Of a stretch of DNA of 24,712 nt, positions 8,874-16,367 are shown one piece after another. A program made the position numbers and the translations under genes. This stretch comes from a virus. Positions within the stretch are counted from its first letter, which is position 1, and each line of letters opens with the position of its first letter. The stretch is from positions 1-24,712 of the IMG/VR virus record IMGVR_UViG_3300017776_000178. The stretch is one strand, 5' to 3'. Under the pieces are notes generated by a model. That model had not been told where the DNA came from, did not search any database, and saw only the letters and a list, made by a program, of their open reading frames with translations.

Positions 8874-10109
8874 TTAAGATCCGTGTGTGATAGGCTGAGT
8901 AGCGTCAGCAGTAGTATTAGCATTCTTTGCTGCGGTTGTCCTAGTTATAGTGTCATCTGCTTTTAACTTCGTCATAAATAAACCTTGATCAGAAGTACTC
9001 GCACCACCAATCTGAGCTGAGAACGTCAAGTCTACAGTCTCGTTGTCATCCAGACCTTGAGAGAAGCTTTGACTATCTAATACAGCACCCTTCAGGGTGA
9101 ACTTCATTTGTTCTGCTCCACCTGCGTTCAGAGCTACAGAAATATCAGTTGTACGATCTCCAGCAGTTCCAGTAAGAGCATATTCAAGAGCGCCTTCTCC
9201 AAACTCAGTAACGAGAGCAGACATGTTCATGGTCACATCAATTGGAAACTGAAGTGGCTTTGCATAAGCTAGTTGGGTTCCAATAGACTCAATAACTTCA
9301 CGGGCAAGAGGAACGTCAATCGAAACAGACTGAACAGCACTAAGGCTTGTATCGAACTTTTGTCCACCAATTCCTCCCGCAGTACCTTTAGTTGTAACTC
9401 CTTCGTTGTTAGCGAAACTTAAGGTAATATCGTGAGGCTTAAGAACCTTAAGTCCACCATCTAAATCTGCACAAACTTCAGCAGTTGGCAAGTCAATGTT
9501 GGCAGTAGTAGCAGGTTCAGCCCTAGTTCCATCTAAATTCAAACTAGGAGAAATTAATCCTTCACGATCATTTGAATAAAAGACTACGTTAGAAGCTTGC
9601 ATCTCAATGTCAGCACGGGGGATCTCTCCGACAGAAAGGTTAACAGAATAACTACTTAAGAAGCAGTTACCAAATCCAATAACATCAGATGGAGTTTGTG
9701 CAGCAAATCCTACAGCATCGTCGCCTTCATCGACTACGCCTACAAAGATATTATTTTCTTTTTTATTAACATCTTCGGTTAAGAAAGCTGAAATACACTG
9801 CGAGGTATTGTCGTCTGACTCATTAAATCCAAGATGTTTTTCGTTAGCGCCAGAGTTAAGATAATAACCGAAGGAAAGAGTGGGGTTAATCTCAGACATC
9901 CTGACTGTACCAATCCTAGCCAACTGTCCAAATTCACGAACATCTTGACGACTCCCAGCTAAATCAATCTCATAAGAGAATGTATCGACTCCTTGAAGCT
10001 GATCAGCCTCAACTGTAAATTTGGTGTTAGCACCTCCATTCGTCCAACCCGTAGGTGTTAAATAAACAGCTTTTGATTGGGAAATTACTCGTGTTCTACT
10101 ATTAGACAT
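8874..10109 (-). CDS. Major tail tube protein, putative (411 aa)
   Basis: It is the first gene after the neck and tail-terminator block, where tailed phages encode the major tube subunit. It is beta-rich and neutral, with the same N-terminal and core blocks as its downstream paralogue (TRVISQSKAVYLTPTGW; FGNCFLSSYSVNLSVGEIPR; ESIGTQLAYAKPLQFPID). At 411 aa it is longer than typical single-domain tube proteins (about 150-250 aa), so an extra domain is likely. Codons here are more C/G-ending than in the 7511-8830 copy, which would suit the more abundant subunit. The 43-nt gap to the paralogue holds no hairpin. The ATG lies downstream of an A/T-rich leader with no Shine-Dalgarno. Confidence 0.75.
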   Translation of the reverse strand: MSNSRTRVISQSKAVYLTPTGWTNGGANTKFTVEADQLQGVDTFSYEIDLAGSRQDVREFGQLARIGTVRMSEINPTLSFGYYLNSGANEKHLGFNESDDNTSQCISAFLTEDVNKKENNIFVGVVDEGDDAVGFAAQTPSDVIGFGNCFLSSYSVNLSVGEIPRADIEMQASNVVFYSNDREGLISPSLNLDGTRAEPATTANIDLPTAEVCADLDGGLKVLKPHDITLSFANNEGVTTKGTAGGIGGQKFDTSLSAVQSVSIDVPLAREVIESIGTQLAYAKPLQFPIDVTMNMSALVTEFGEGALEYALTGTAGDRTTDISVALNAGGAEQMKFTLKGAVLDSQSFSQGLDDNETVDLTFSAQIGGASTSDQGLFMTKLKADDTITRTTAAKNANTTADATQPITHGS

Positions 10110-10134
10110 ATTTTAAATTTTTAAAGGTTTAACT

Positions 10135-10143
10135 TAAATACAC
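10135..10143 (-). promoter_or_regulatory. GTGTA-motif site before the tail-tube gene
   Basis: The minus strand reads AGTGTATTTA. It is the member of the set farthest from its ATG, giving a predicted leader of about 19 nt. It lies just inside the gap after the upstream stop codon. Confidence 0.4.
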
Positions 10144-10147
10144 TGGA

Positions 10148-11026
10148 TCAAGCTCGTGGGAAACGATAAGTGGACAAATCAAAGTCAATAAAGGCAATAG
10201 AGAAGGACTGATTTAGTTTCTCCCTTAAACCCTCTGAGACCACCTTTGATGCTGTAACATTCTCTATAGAGGAGGAAAGTGCGTTACTGCCTTGACTTGC
10301 GACAACACCAGTGTAAGTATAAGGAAAATCTTTTACTGAGTAGGAGTAAGCGTAGGGGAATTCCTCATAAGGGATGTGCGTAATTTTCTCCCTTACTGTG
10401 TCTCTCAATTTAGAAATAACAGCGTCTAAAATATAAGAATCTTTAGTTAAGAGCATTACTCTAATTCTAGCTTTAGTATCCTCTTCTCCACCAAAAGCAA
10501 ACTCCTTATTTTCAGACGAAGCTAAAGACACAAAGCAAGCTGGTAAAAAATAAGCTGACTTATCAATATTCGCTGTATCGTTATAAAAGTAAGGAGAGTT
10601 TTGCCCGTTTTCAATGAAGTCAGATTGCAGTATAAAATCCAAATCACTGTCGTGAGAAATATAAGTATTGACCTCTTTAACAGAGTAGTCTCCCGAAACA
10701 CTTAACCCAGTCCCAGAAGCCGCAGGGAATAAGATGCGACCATTGTTGTAATCTGTATACACACCCCCATTTGCACTAGAATCTCCCGTAATAAAATCGT
10801 CTCCAACAAAGAAGCCAGAATTAACCACATCAATATCGTAATCGGAAACAAGTTGTCTGTACTCTCCTTGATATCCAACCATATCGGATGGAATATCATC
10901 AAAATCAACATACTTAAATGAATTAGACACATCAGTAAGGTAAGCCTTAGAATCCGACTTGATTAAGCGGTTCTCTAACCATAAGTAGAAACTAGATAAA
11001 AGGTTTTGATCAAATTGAGCTTTCAT
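10148..11026 (-). CDS. Putative tail terminator/completion protein (292 aa)
   Basis: It sits between a gp10-like neck protein and the tail tube, the slot of the tail terminator that caps the tube and joins it to the head. The protein has an N-terminal helix (LLSSFYLWLENRLI), Asp/Tyr-rich strands, then a segment typical of mixed alpha/beta small phage connectors (KARIRVMLLTKDSYILDAVI). No cysteine motif, signal peptide or membrane helix is evident. It is 3 bases from the upstream gene, so it is probably co-translated. The function rests on gene order rather than a diagnostic motif; other head-tail joining roles remain possible. Confidence 0.5.
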   Translation of the reverse strand: MKAQFDQNLLSSFYLWLENRLIKSDSKAYLTDVSNSFKYVDFDDIPSDMVGYQGEYRQLVSDYDIDVVNSGFFVGDDFITGDSSANGGVYTDYNNGRILFPAASGTGLSVSGDYSVKEVNTYISHDSDLDFILQSDFIENGQNSPYFYNDTANIDKSAYFLPACFVSLASSENKEFAFGGEEDTKARIRVMLLTKDSYILDAVISKLRDTVREKITHIPYEEFPYAYSYSVKDFPYTYTGVVASQGSNALSSSIENVTASKVVSEGLREKLNQSFSIAFIDFDLSTYRFPRA

Positions 11027-11029
11027 TTT

Positions 11030-11653
11030 TTAAAATTTTGTGACATTTCGTAAAAATTTATCCATAATGCCAGAGATGTAACTTCCTGTTCTAAGGTTAG
11101 ATGTTCTTAGTGGGTTTTTAACTTGGATACCAGTCCCCGATCTAGAAGGCACTCCTGATTCTCTATACAAAAAGGAGCCTAAATTAGAAATCCCTTTTTC
11201 CATGCCCTCTGCCCAACTGGAACCACTAGCCCAAGGAATTGGTGTTACATTAAAAATTGCCTGTGCCGAAGGCGCATTCATAATTGTTATTCTAAATTTA
11301 CCCCCGCCTACAGCCCTTACTTTAACATTTAAACGTTGGTTCAATATATTTTCAATAGGGATCGTAGGGCTATCTCCTTGACTAAAACCAATAAAAGAGA
11401 ATAAGTTTCCATATCCACCTAAAGTACCAGAGTTATTTGAGGCAGAAGGTCCAGATTTAATTTCTTGGGTAATAGAGTGGGAGTGGAAATCTCTAACTAA
11501 GTCTTTTCTAGCCTCTTCCATTATAGGATAAATATATTTCCTAATCTGTACACCAGTAACCTTACCATTCCTACCAGCAGTCACTTCTTGGAGAAGTGCA
11601 GCCTTATTTATAGTTACTTTGAACTTAGTTGCTGATATAAATGCTTTAGACAT
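11030..11653 (-). CDS. Putative neck/tail-completion protein, HK97 gp10-like slot (207 aa)
   Basis: The protein opens with a basic strand-forming segment (ATKFKVTINKAALLQEV), has a central Gly/Ser-rich loop region, and ends with a basic helix. The phrase TPIPWASGSSWAEGMEKGIS, followed by a Ser/Arg-Gly-rich tail, is similar in character to neck or tail-completion proteins of long-tailed phages as I remember them. Its stop overlaps nothing downstream (3-nt gap), and its start overlaps the previous gene's stop by one base. Position between the head-closure and tail-terminator candidates supports a neck role. No search could be run. Confidence 0.5.
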   Translation of the reverse strand: MSKAFISATKFKVTINKAALLQEVTAGRNGKVTGVQIRKYIYPIMEEARKDLVRDFHSHSITQEIKSGPSASNNSGTLGGYGNLFSFIGFSQGDSPTIPIENILNQRLNVKVRAVGGGKFRITIMNAPSAQAIFNVTPIPWASGSSWAEGMEKGISNLGSFLYRESGVPSRSGTGIQVKNPLRTSNLRTGSYISGIMDKFLRNVTKF

Positions 11654-12102
11654 TAGTTTTCTCGTTTAAGGAATACAGTATAGTATTGAGTCGAGAATGG
11701 CCCCACATTTTTAGCATCAGTATCTACAGTAAATAAAACATCATCAATTTCAATCCTCGTAGAATCCTTTACTTTTTCGTAACCATCTGAATCAACTTTG
11801 ATTCTCACCTTGCCATGAGAAGCCGTTAAATTAAATTGCCCTCCACCATCCACTACAGACTCTCCCTGATTTGGCGCATAATTGACTCTAGCTTGCACTG
11901 TGTGCTTGACTAGCGTAGTTTGTGAACTCAACCTAGAGTCGTCCTTAGTGCGGCCATACAGTGGATTGTAGTTCAAATTAGCGGGTCTTGTAGTTACCTT
12001 CTTCTCAATGTAGACGTAAATGTCTCTGGCGAAAGTATCGTGAACTTCGTCTAATGCACTTTGAATTTCTAATTTTTGAGCAGATGTAATTAATGAAGCC
12101 AT
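11653..12102 (-). CDS. Putative head-closure protein (149 aa)
   Basis: A small protein with an N-terminal helix (about 5-30) followed by beta strands (HGKVRIKVDSDGYEKV; TRIEIDDVLFTVDTDA). Helix-then-beta-barrel architecture fits head-closure proteins such as SPP1 gp16 or lambda FII, which plug the connector and form the surface for tail docking. It starts at an ATG overlapping the previous stop by one base and ends sharing a base with the next gene's start, so translation is probably coupled. Identification is by order and predicted fold only. Confidence 0.45.
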   Translation of the reverse strand: MASLITSAQKLEIQSALDEVHDTFARDIYVYIEKKVTTRPANLNYNPLYGRTKDDSRLSSQTTLVKHTVQARVNYAPNQGESVVDGGGQFNLTASHGKVRIKVDSDGYEKVKDSTRIEIDDVLFTVDTDAKNVGPFSTQYYTVFLKREN

Positions 12103-12623
12103 TATAATGATCTGTAAGAACTTGTAGATTGATAGGAGTCAATACTGTCAATGGGATCGACCCCATCTCGACCAAACACCTGTAAGGGAGAAGATTTGTA
12201 TTGGTTGTAACGACCAACTAAGTCATTTAAACGGTCAGTAGTATCAACTTTTAAGTCTCTATATGTTTTAGCAACAGAGTTTTTGTTTTGTCTTTGGATG
12301 GTAGTGTCGCCCTCTTTTAGAGTTATCCAGTCTGTATCTCCTCCGTAAGTAAAGCCGCGAAGAGAATCCCTAGAAGCTTTTTCATAATAATGAATTTCAT
12401 AAAGGGTCGAGAGAATATTTTCCTCAATCGGCAATAATCCTGAGCCAGTAGCAATTTCTATAGCTCCAGTATCATTAACATAAAATTCTTCATTAGTAAG
12501 GCCATTAAGCTCGCCAATATTGGCCTCAAGCCAACCGGAAACATAAGACACAGGAAATCTTGTTCTGTCCTCTGAAAACTCGTAATTTACTATTTTTGTT
12601 GCTAGTGAGCCAAGATCATTCAT
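12102..12623 (-). CDS. Putative head-tail connector/adaptor (173 aa)
   Basis: A mainly helical protein with a central segment (LSTLYEIHYYEKASRDSL), a Gly-rich turn, and a further helix ending RLNDLVGRYNQYK. This matches the helical-bundle connector proteins (HK97 gp6 / SPP1 gp15 type) that form a ring below the portal. It is first in a run of four tightly packed genes leading to the tail tube. The C-terminal 25 residues are Ser/Asp-rich and probably disordered. The leader reads GCTGTAAGATTATTTA before the ATG, with no Shine-Dalgarno. Family assignment is inferred. Confidence 0.5.
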   Translation of the reverse strand: MNDLGSLATKIVNYEFSEDRTRFPVSYVSGWLEANIGELNGLTNEEFYVNDTGAIEIATGSGLLPIEENILSTLYEIHYYEKASRDSLRGFTYGGDTDWITLKEGDTTIQRQNKNSVAKTYRDLKVDTTDRLNDLVGRYNQYKSSPLQVFGRDGVDPIDSIDSYQSTSSYRSL

Positions 12624-12660
12624 TAAATAATCTTACAGCAAAACCAGTCTTTAGGGAATT

Positions 12661-13035
12661 CTATAGCTCAAACAGCTTCTTAACTTCATCACTAACTTCT
12701 TCAGTTACTGGAGTAGGTGGTCCAGCAACAGATACATTATGTTGTCTCAGGTATATATCGAAAGACTTCTCTAAAGCCTTTTTTAAGGATGGTTTTGAAC
12801 TCATCTCCATTCCTGAAATCCCCACCCTTTGTGCAAGCTCTGTCATTTGAGAAATAGACATTGATCCTAAGTTCTCTGCAAAGATGCTTTTGTTCAAAGT
12901 CTTATATGGATTCATGTCTTGAATACCAAGTAAGCTTTCGAGTTCTTTTGCTTTACTGATTTGGTTTTCCTTTTCTGTGCGGTCTTTACCATCAGCTAAT
13001 TGGAACTCTTCTAGAAACTCTTTCTTATCGGACAT
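12661..13035 (-). CDS. Small hypothetical protein between capsid and connector genes (124 aa)
   Basis: Not recognised. It is acidic and helical, with an N-terminal charged region, a middle containing MSISQMTELAQRVGISGMEM, a basic helix SLKKALEKSFDIYLRQH, and a Pro-rich linker. The middle part could be a small SAP-like or helix-turn-helix fold, since SISQMTELAQRVGISG reads like the start of one, but this is weak. It follows a terminator after the capsid gene and a GTGTA-type site, so it begins a new transcription segment. Genes in this slot are sometimes head-completion or capsid-fiber proteins. Confidence 0.6.
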   Translation of the reverse strand: MSDKKEFLEEFQLADGKDRTEKENQISKAKELESLLGIQDMNPYKTLNKSIFAENLGSMSISQMTELAQRVGISGMEMSSKPSLKKALEKSFDIYLRQHNVSVAGPPTPVTEEVSDEVKKLFEL

Positions 13036-13048
13036 AACTTATCATAAT

Positions 13049-13057
13049 GAATTACAC
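13049..13057 (-). promoter_or_regulatory. GTGTA-motif site after the capsid terminator
   Basis: The minus strand reads TTTAGTGTAATTC shortly after the T-run of the terminator following the major capsid gene. The predicted leader to the 13035 ATG is about 7 nt. An out-of-frame ATG lies within the same leader. Confidence 0.45.
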
Positions 13058-13066
13058 TAAAAAAAT

Positions 13067-13098
13067 CAAAAAAAAAGAGCCGCCCCGTAGGGCGACCC
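13067..13098 (-). terminator. Rho-independent terminator after the major capsid gene
   Basis: On the minus strand GTCGCCC (13090-13096) pairs with GGGCGGC (13079-13085), with one T-G wobble, around a 4-nt loop. It is followed by TCTTTTTTTTT. It lies 20-50 nt after the capsid stop codon. It would help keep capsid transcript levels above those of downstream connector genes. Confidence 0.85.
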
Positions 13099-13118
13099 TT
13101 AAATTTAGGAGACCTCGA

Positions 13119-14213
13119 TTAGAGGATGATTCCACAAAGAGCTTTGTCGTCGATACAAACGCGACCCTCTTCGACTTTACCGTAGTAACCAATCTTGTTC
13201 TGACGGACGGAGAACTGGTCATCAACGAGAACGTTGAGTTCACCAGTCGAACCTTCATCAAGAACGACAGGACGGAGGAGAGCGTCACGAGAACGATCAA
13301 CACCGATAAGGATCTGCTCAGAAGCTTCAGTGAAGCTCACGCCACCCTTAACAGCATCAAAGATCTTATTGAAACGCTGTCCACTACCCAACTCAAGAAC
13401 TTCGATGATATTGATACCATAGAAGCTTGGAAGTCCAGCAGCACTGTAAAGCTGAGAGCGAAGCTCTTCAGGAGCAGCCATACTGGTAGTTCCAGAAGTA
13501 GCTTGACGAGTGTTAACAGGATTGTAGGCCATAGCACGGATATCTTCAACAACTTCAGGAGAAACGAGAAGATCGGTAACGCCAGCCTTAGAACCACCAA
13601 CAGGAGTTCCACCAACAAACGAGCTATTGATACGCTTGGACTTAGTGATAAGGTTATTCAAGTCATCAAGAACAAGGTTAGCACCAGCAGCAGAGATGAT
13701 ATGATCACCAGCAGCAGCAGTCAAGCTGTCTCCACCGACAAGAGCGGAAGCAAGCACATTGAATGCAGTGCGCTCCTGCTTAAGCATAACTTCCTGAGCC
13801 ATACGAGTGAAGGTCTTGGAAACAACGTCAACGCGAGCCTTCTTAGCATACTTACGGTCGAAAGCGAGTGCGCTATCAAGAGTGTAAGTGCTAAACTTCA
13901 ACTCGTTGTGAGCTGGAAAGACTTGGTTGTAAGGGAGTCCACCAGCAACTTGCTGGGAGTAAACCTGTACATAATCTTCATCAGTGACATCGTGGAAGAG
14001 GTCGAGAGGAAGGGAAGGGTTGTCATCAGCCTGATAAGTCAGAGTGGTGAAAAGATTCCCAACGGTCACTGCGTTGTTGATAACTTCAGTGACCACAGGC
14101 CCGAGAAGTTCTGCAACAGCGGCCTGAGCCTCGTAAGCCTCCTCACGATTATTCGAACCCATTGCGCGAACAAGGGCTAACTGATCTTCAGTATTTTTAA
14201 TAGTAATTTTCAT
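13119..14213 (-). CDS. Major capsid protein, HK97-fold (364 aa)
   Basis: It lies after the protease-scaffold and decoration-like genes and before the connector genes, the standard capsid slot. The N-arm is a charged helix (EDQLALVRAMGSNNREEAYE). The middle has the extended-loop-like PSLPLDLFHDVTDEDYVQVY and the long spine-helix-like region RVDVVSKTFTRMAQEVMLKQ. The A-domain-like C-terminal half includes VTDLLVSPEVVEDIRAMAYN. Codon choice is markedly biased to C-ending and major-type codons compared with the AT-rich neighbours, as expected for the most abundant virion protein. It is not fused to a scaffold. No Shine-Dalgarno is visible before the ATG, which lies 14 nt after the decoration-gene stop. 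The identification is strong by context and character, though not by a single diagnostic motif. Confidence 0.85.
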   Translation of the reverse strand: MKITIKNTEDQLALVRAMGSNNREEAYEAQAAVAELLGPVVTEVINNAVTVGNLFTTLTYQADDNPSLPLDLFHDVTDEDYVQVYSQQVAGGLPYNQVFPAHNELKFSTYTLDSALAFDRKYAKKARVDVVSKTFTRMAQEVMLKQERTAFNVLASALVGGDSLTAAAGDHIISAAGANLVLDDLNNLITKSKRINSSFVGGTPVGGSKAGVTDLLVSPEVVEDIRAMAYNPVNTRQATSGTTSMAAPEELRSQLYSAAGLPSFYGINIIEVLELGSGQRFNKIFDAVKGGVSFTEASEQILIGVDRSRDALLRPVVLDEGSTGELNVLVDDQFSVRQNKIGYYGKVEEGRVCIDDKALCGIIL

Positions 14214-14227
14214 AATCTATGAGAGAA

Positions 14228-14806
14228 TTAGATGTTAATGTTGACAATCGCGTATCCTCCTGCGTGGGTATCACCAGCAGCACGAGATCCAGTTGCGAGA
14301 ACCTGACCGACTTTTACTGCGGTTCCGCCAGCTACGCCAAGTTTTCCAGCAGCGTGTCCGTAAACGTCTGTTCCAGCAGCAGGAATAACAGCTCCAGTGA
14401 AAGCGCCTTCCAGCAGAGTGAAGACTCCTTTGGTTGCGACAGGTACAGATTCTCCAGAAAGAACGCACTGAAGCTCTTCTTTCTTTTGGGGGTAGAAACG
14501 AAGCTTCTCGCCATTTTCATCCGTGTCGCGAACGTCACGAAGAAGAATTCCAAGAGCTGCATCTCCAGATCCAGCAGAGTCCACACGAAGTGGGTTAACA
14601 GAAAGTGGAGAGTAAGCATTGCCCTGAGAAGTCAGGAATGCGCTTCCACCGTCAACGAGATCAACAAGATCGTCATTGAGATTAGCGGCTGATACTTTTA
14701 CAAGAGTACCTGCGGCCTTATCAGTGCCTTCCATAGCAAACATGTTGATAACATCGTTATCGTCATATTGGCGAAATGGTAGCAAATTGGTAATTTCATT
14801 AGCCAT
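14228..14806 (-). CDS. Putative capsid decoration/stabilisation protein (192 aa)
   Basis: A Gly/Ala/Val-rich, beta-type protein (GVFTLLEGAFTGAVIPAAGTD; LGVAGGTAVKVGQVLATG) located immediately before the capsid gene. Such small beta-barrel proteins next to the capsid gene commonly bind the capsid surface and stabilise the expanded head. It shares the C-ending codon bias of the capsid gene, which suggests high expression. It has a single cysteine (QCVLSG) and no membrane or signal segment. A head-fiber or scaffold-associated role cannot be excluded. Confidence 0.55.
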   Translation of the reverse strand: MANEITNLLPFRQYDDNDVINMFAMEGTDKAAGTLVKVSAANLNDDLVDLVDGGSAFLTSQGNAYSPLSVNPLRVDSAGSGDAALGILLRDVRDTDENGEKLRFYPQKKEELQCVLSGESVPVATKGVFTLLEGAFTGAVIPAAGTDVYGHAAGKLGVAGGTAVKVGQVLATGSRAAGDTHAGGYAIVNINI

Positions 14807-14829
14807 AATTTTTTATTATAATTAGATTT

Positions 14830-16353
14830 TTATTTGGTAACTTCTACAGAGAAGTTCTCCTTCAGTTTTTCAACCAAAGAAATTTGTTCTGAAGCTTCTG
14901 CATTGTTGTTTGGAATAGTAGCGGCCTCAACCTCTTCAATTTCCAACTCGTCTTCGCTAGCCTCAACTTCTTCCTGCTGCTCAGGAGTCTCTTCTGCCAT
15001 CTTGGAAGCAATAGCCTCTTCAATTTTAGCTTTGACTGCCTCTTCTTGAGCTGCAATAGACTCTTTAGTCTTGCTTGCAAAAAGAATAGAAAGTTTTTCT
15101 TTGAAAGTATCGAAAGCCTCATCAGAAGCTTCAACAACCTTCAACTCATCTACGACCAACTTAAGCTCTGCTTCAGTAAGTTCGTATGTGGAGTCAATAA
15201 AGTTCATACGAGAGTTAAATAACTCAACGGCAGCTTGAGCTTCGACCTCAGATTTGAGAGCGGAGAGTTCTGTCTGAACAGCATCAAAAGAAGCTTTCAT
15301 TTCAGTCAGATCTGCTTCTGCTTTCTCACGAGCTTCGGCTTCAAGTTGAACTTTAGATTTCCAGTTTTCAGAATGCTCTGTTAGAGCATCACGCATAATC
15401 TCGCCAACAGAGCTGGCCTGATCGTCTTTCTTGACTACTGAAGCTACGCTTTCGGCAACTTGTGTCATTAATGTCTCGAATTGTTCTTTATCCATATCAA
15501 AAATATCGAATTTGTTATTTGTTACATCATATTCCCCCTTTAGGGAATTTTTAATATTAATATTATCTTCCTTGGCTAAAGAATTATCAACATTCTTTTC
15601 TTCTTTCTTTGGTTCTGATGTATAAATCCCTTTTACTCTAGCCGCAGGTTTATATGTTAACGCAGCTCCCAAAGGGTAAGTCTCACCATAAATTAAACGA
15701 TGGACTGGAGTGCCTTCTTTATCAACTCCCTTGCCTCCGAACCCCTTTACATACTGCTTAAGCTCTTCTGCCTGTGAACCTTCGGCAATCTCACATTCGT
15801 CCAATCTATCTGATCCATAGACGACTTTATAGTTTTTAAATGCAAGTTCCCAACTAGTAGCAATACTCTGATATTCTTCATTTTCTTCATTCGCGGCTTC
15901 CTCAATAGAGTTAGCAAGTTCAGGGAAAATATTTTTGTAAATTAAGCCAGCAGCGTTTATATAAAAAGGCTCTTCCTTTTCTGCGTACGAATCAATAGCA
16001 TTATCTTTAAAATCCATTTCCTCTACAGAAAGAGAAGCATTGATCATGTGTCCAACGATCTTATGCTTCTTATGTTCAATATTGATTGGCTTATTAATAA
16101 ACCTCTTTACTGCTGACACTGCTGTTTCTGAATCAATGCCATCACCATTTTTATTAAATTCGTTTACTACAGCGAGATTGAATACTACAGGAAGTACATC
16201 TACGTTTGCTGACGGGTCGAAGTCTTCTGGCAATAAAGATTTAGCAGCTTCTGCGATAGACCCTTCTGATACTCCAAACTTCTCGTAGTCAGCTTCTTTG
16301 AGCGCCTTGATGTTACAATCAAAGCTACTTACCTCAAAATCTTTTAAATCCAT
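14830..16353 (-). CDS. Prohead protease fused to a scaffold-like C-terminal region (507 aa)
   Basis: Residues about 45-240 look like the phage prohead (herpesvirus-type, His/Ser) protease. Conserved-looking histidines lie in INIEHKKHKIVGHM (H94, H97, H102), and a candidate catalytic serine lies in IATSWELAF (S167). Residues about 287-475 are Ala/Glu/Lys-rich coiled coil (EAEAREKAEADLTEMKASF) ending in a very acidic stretch, typical of internal scaffolding proteins. The gene lies between portal and decoration/capsid genes, as expected. A methionine at residue 287 (ATG at 15495-15493) begins the coiled-coil part and could be a nested scaffold start, as with lambda C and Nu3. The joint role would be to scaffold prohead assembly and then remove the scaffold. 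The start ATG follows an AGTGTATAAC motif. Confidence 0.75.
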   Translation of the reverse strand: MDLKDFEVSSFDCNIKALKEADYEKFGVSEGSIAEAAKSLLPEDFDPSANVDVLPVVFNLAVVNEFNKNGDGIDSETAVSAVKRFINKPINIEHKKHKIVGHMINASLSVEEMDFKDNAIDSYAEKEEPFYINAAGLIYKNIFPELANSIEEAANEENEEYQSIATSWELAFKNYKVVYGSDRLDECEIAEGSQAEELKQYVKGFGGKGVDKEGTPVHRLIYGETYPLGAALTYKPAARVKGIYTSEPKKEEKNVDNSLAKEDNINIKNSLKGEYDVTNNKFDIFDMDKEQFETLMTQVAESVASVVKKDDQASSVGEIMRDALTEHSENWKSKVQLEAEAREKAEADLTEMKASFDAVQTELSALKSEVEAQAAVELFNSRMNFIDSTYELTEAELKLVVDELKVVEASDEAFDTFKEKLSILFASKTKESIAAQEEAVKAKIEEAIASKMAEETPEQQEEVEASEDELEIEEVEAATIPNNNAEASEQISLVEKLKENFSVEVTK

Positions 16354-16358
16354 AGAAT

Positions 16359-16367
16359 GTTATACAC
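16359..16367 (-). promoter_or_regulatory. GTGTA-motif site before the protease-scaffold gene
   Basis: The minus strand reads TAAGTGTATAAC, overlapping the portal stop codon (16368-16370). TATAAC is the closest of the set to a bacterial -10 and ends 5 nt before the ATG, so the predicted +1 falls at or within one base of the start codon. Confidence 0.5.

Noticed and set aside
10752-10762. Further TATACAC/ATACAC strings inside genes (for example near 1250, 10,755, 18,445 and 23,390)
   Set aside because: They lie within coding sequence with no start codon just downstream, and their number is about what AT-rich DNA gives by chance.
13047-14180. A 377-codon plus-strand open frame opposite the capsid gene
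   Set aside because: It lies wholly antisense to a well-supported gene with strong codon bias, which keeps the opposite frame open. The protein is Ser/Thr/Arg-rich low-complexity without recognisable domains, and no promoter or start signal is evident.
14219-14692. A 157-codon plus-strand open frame opposite the decoration-like gene
   Set aside because: Same cause as above: antisense to a codon-biased gene, Ser/Cys-rich composition and no start signal.
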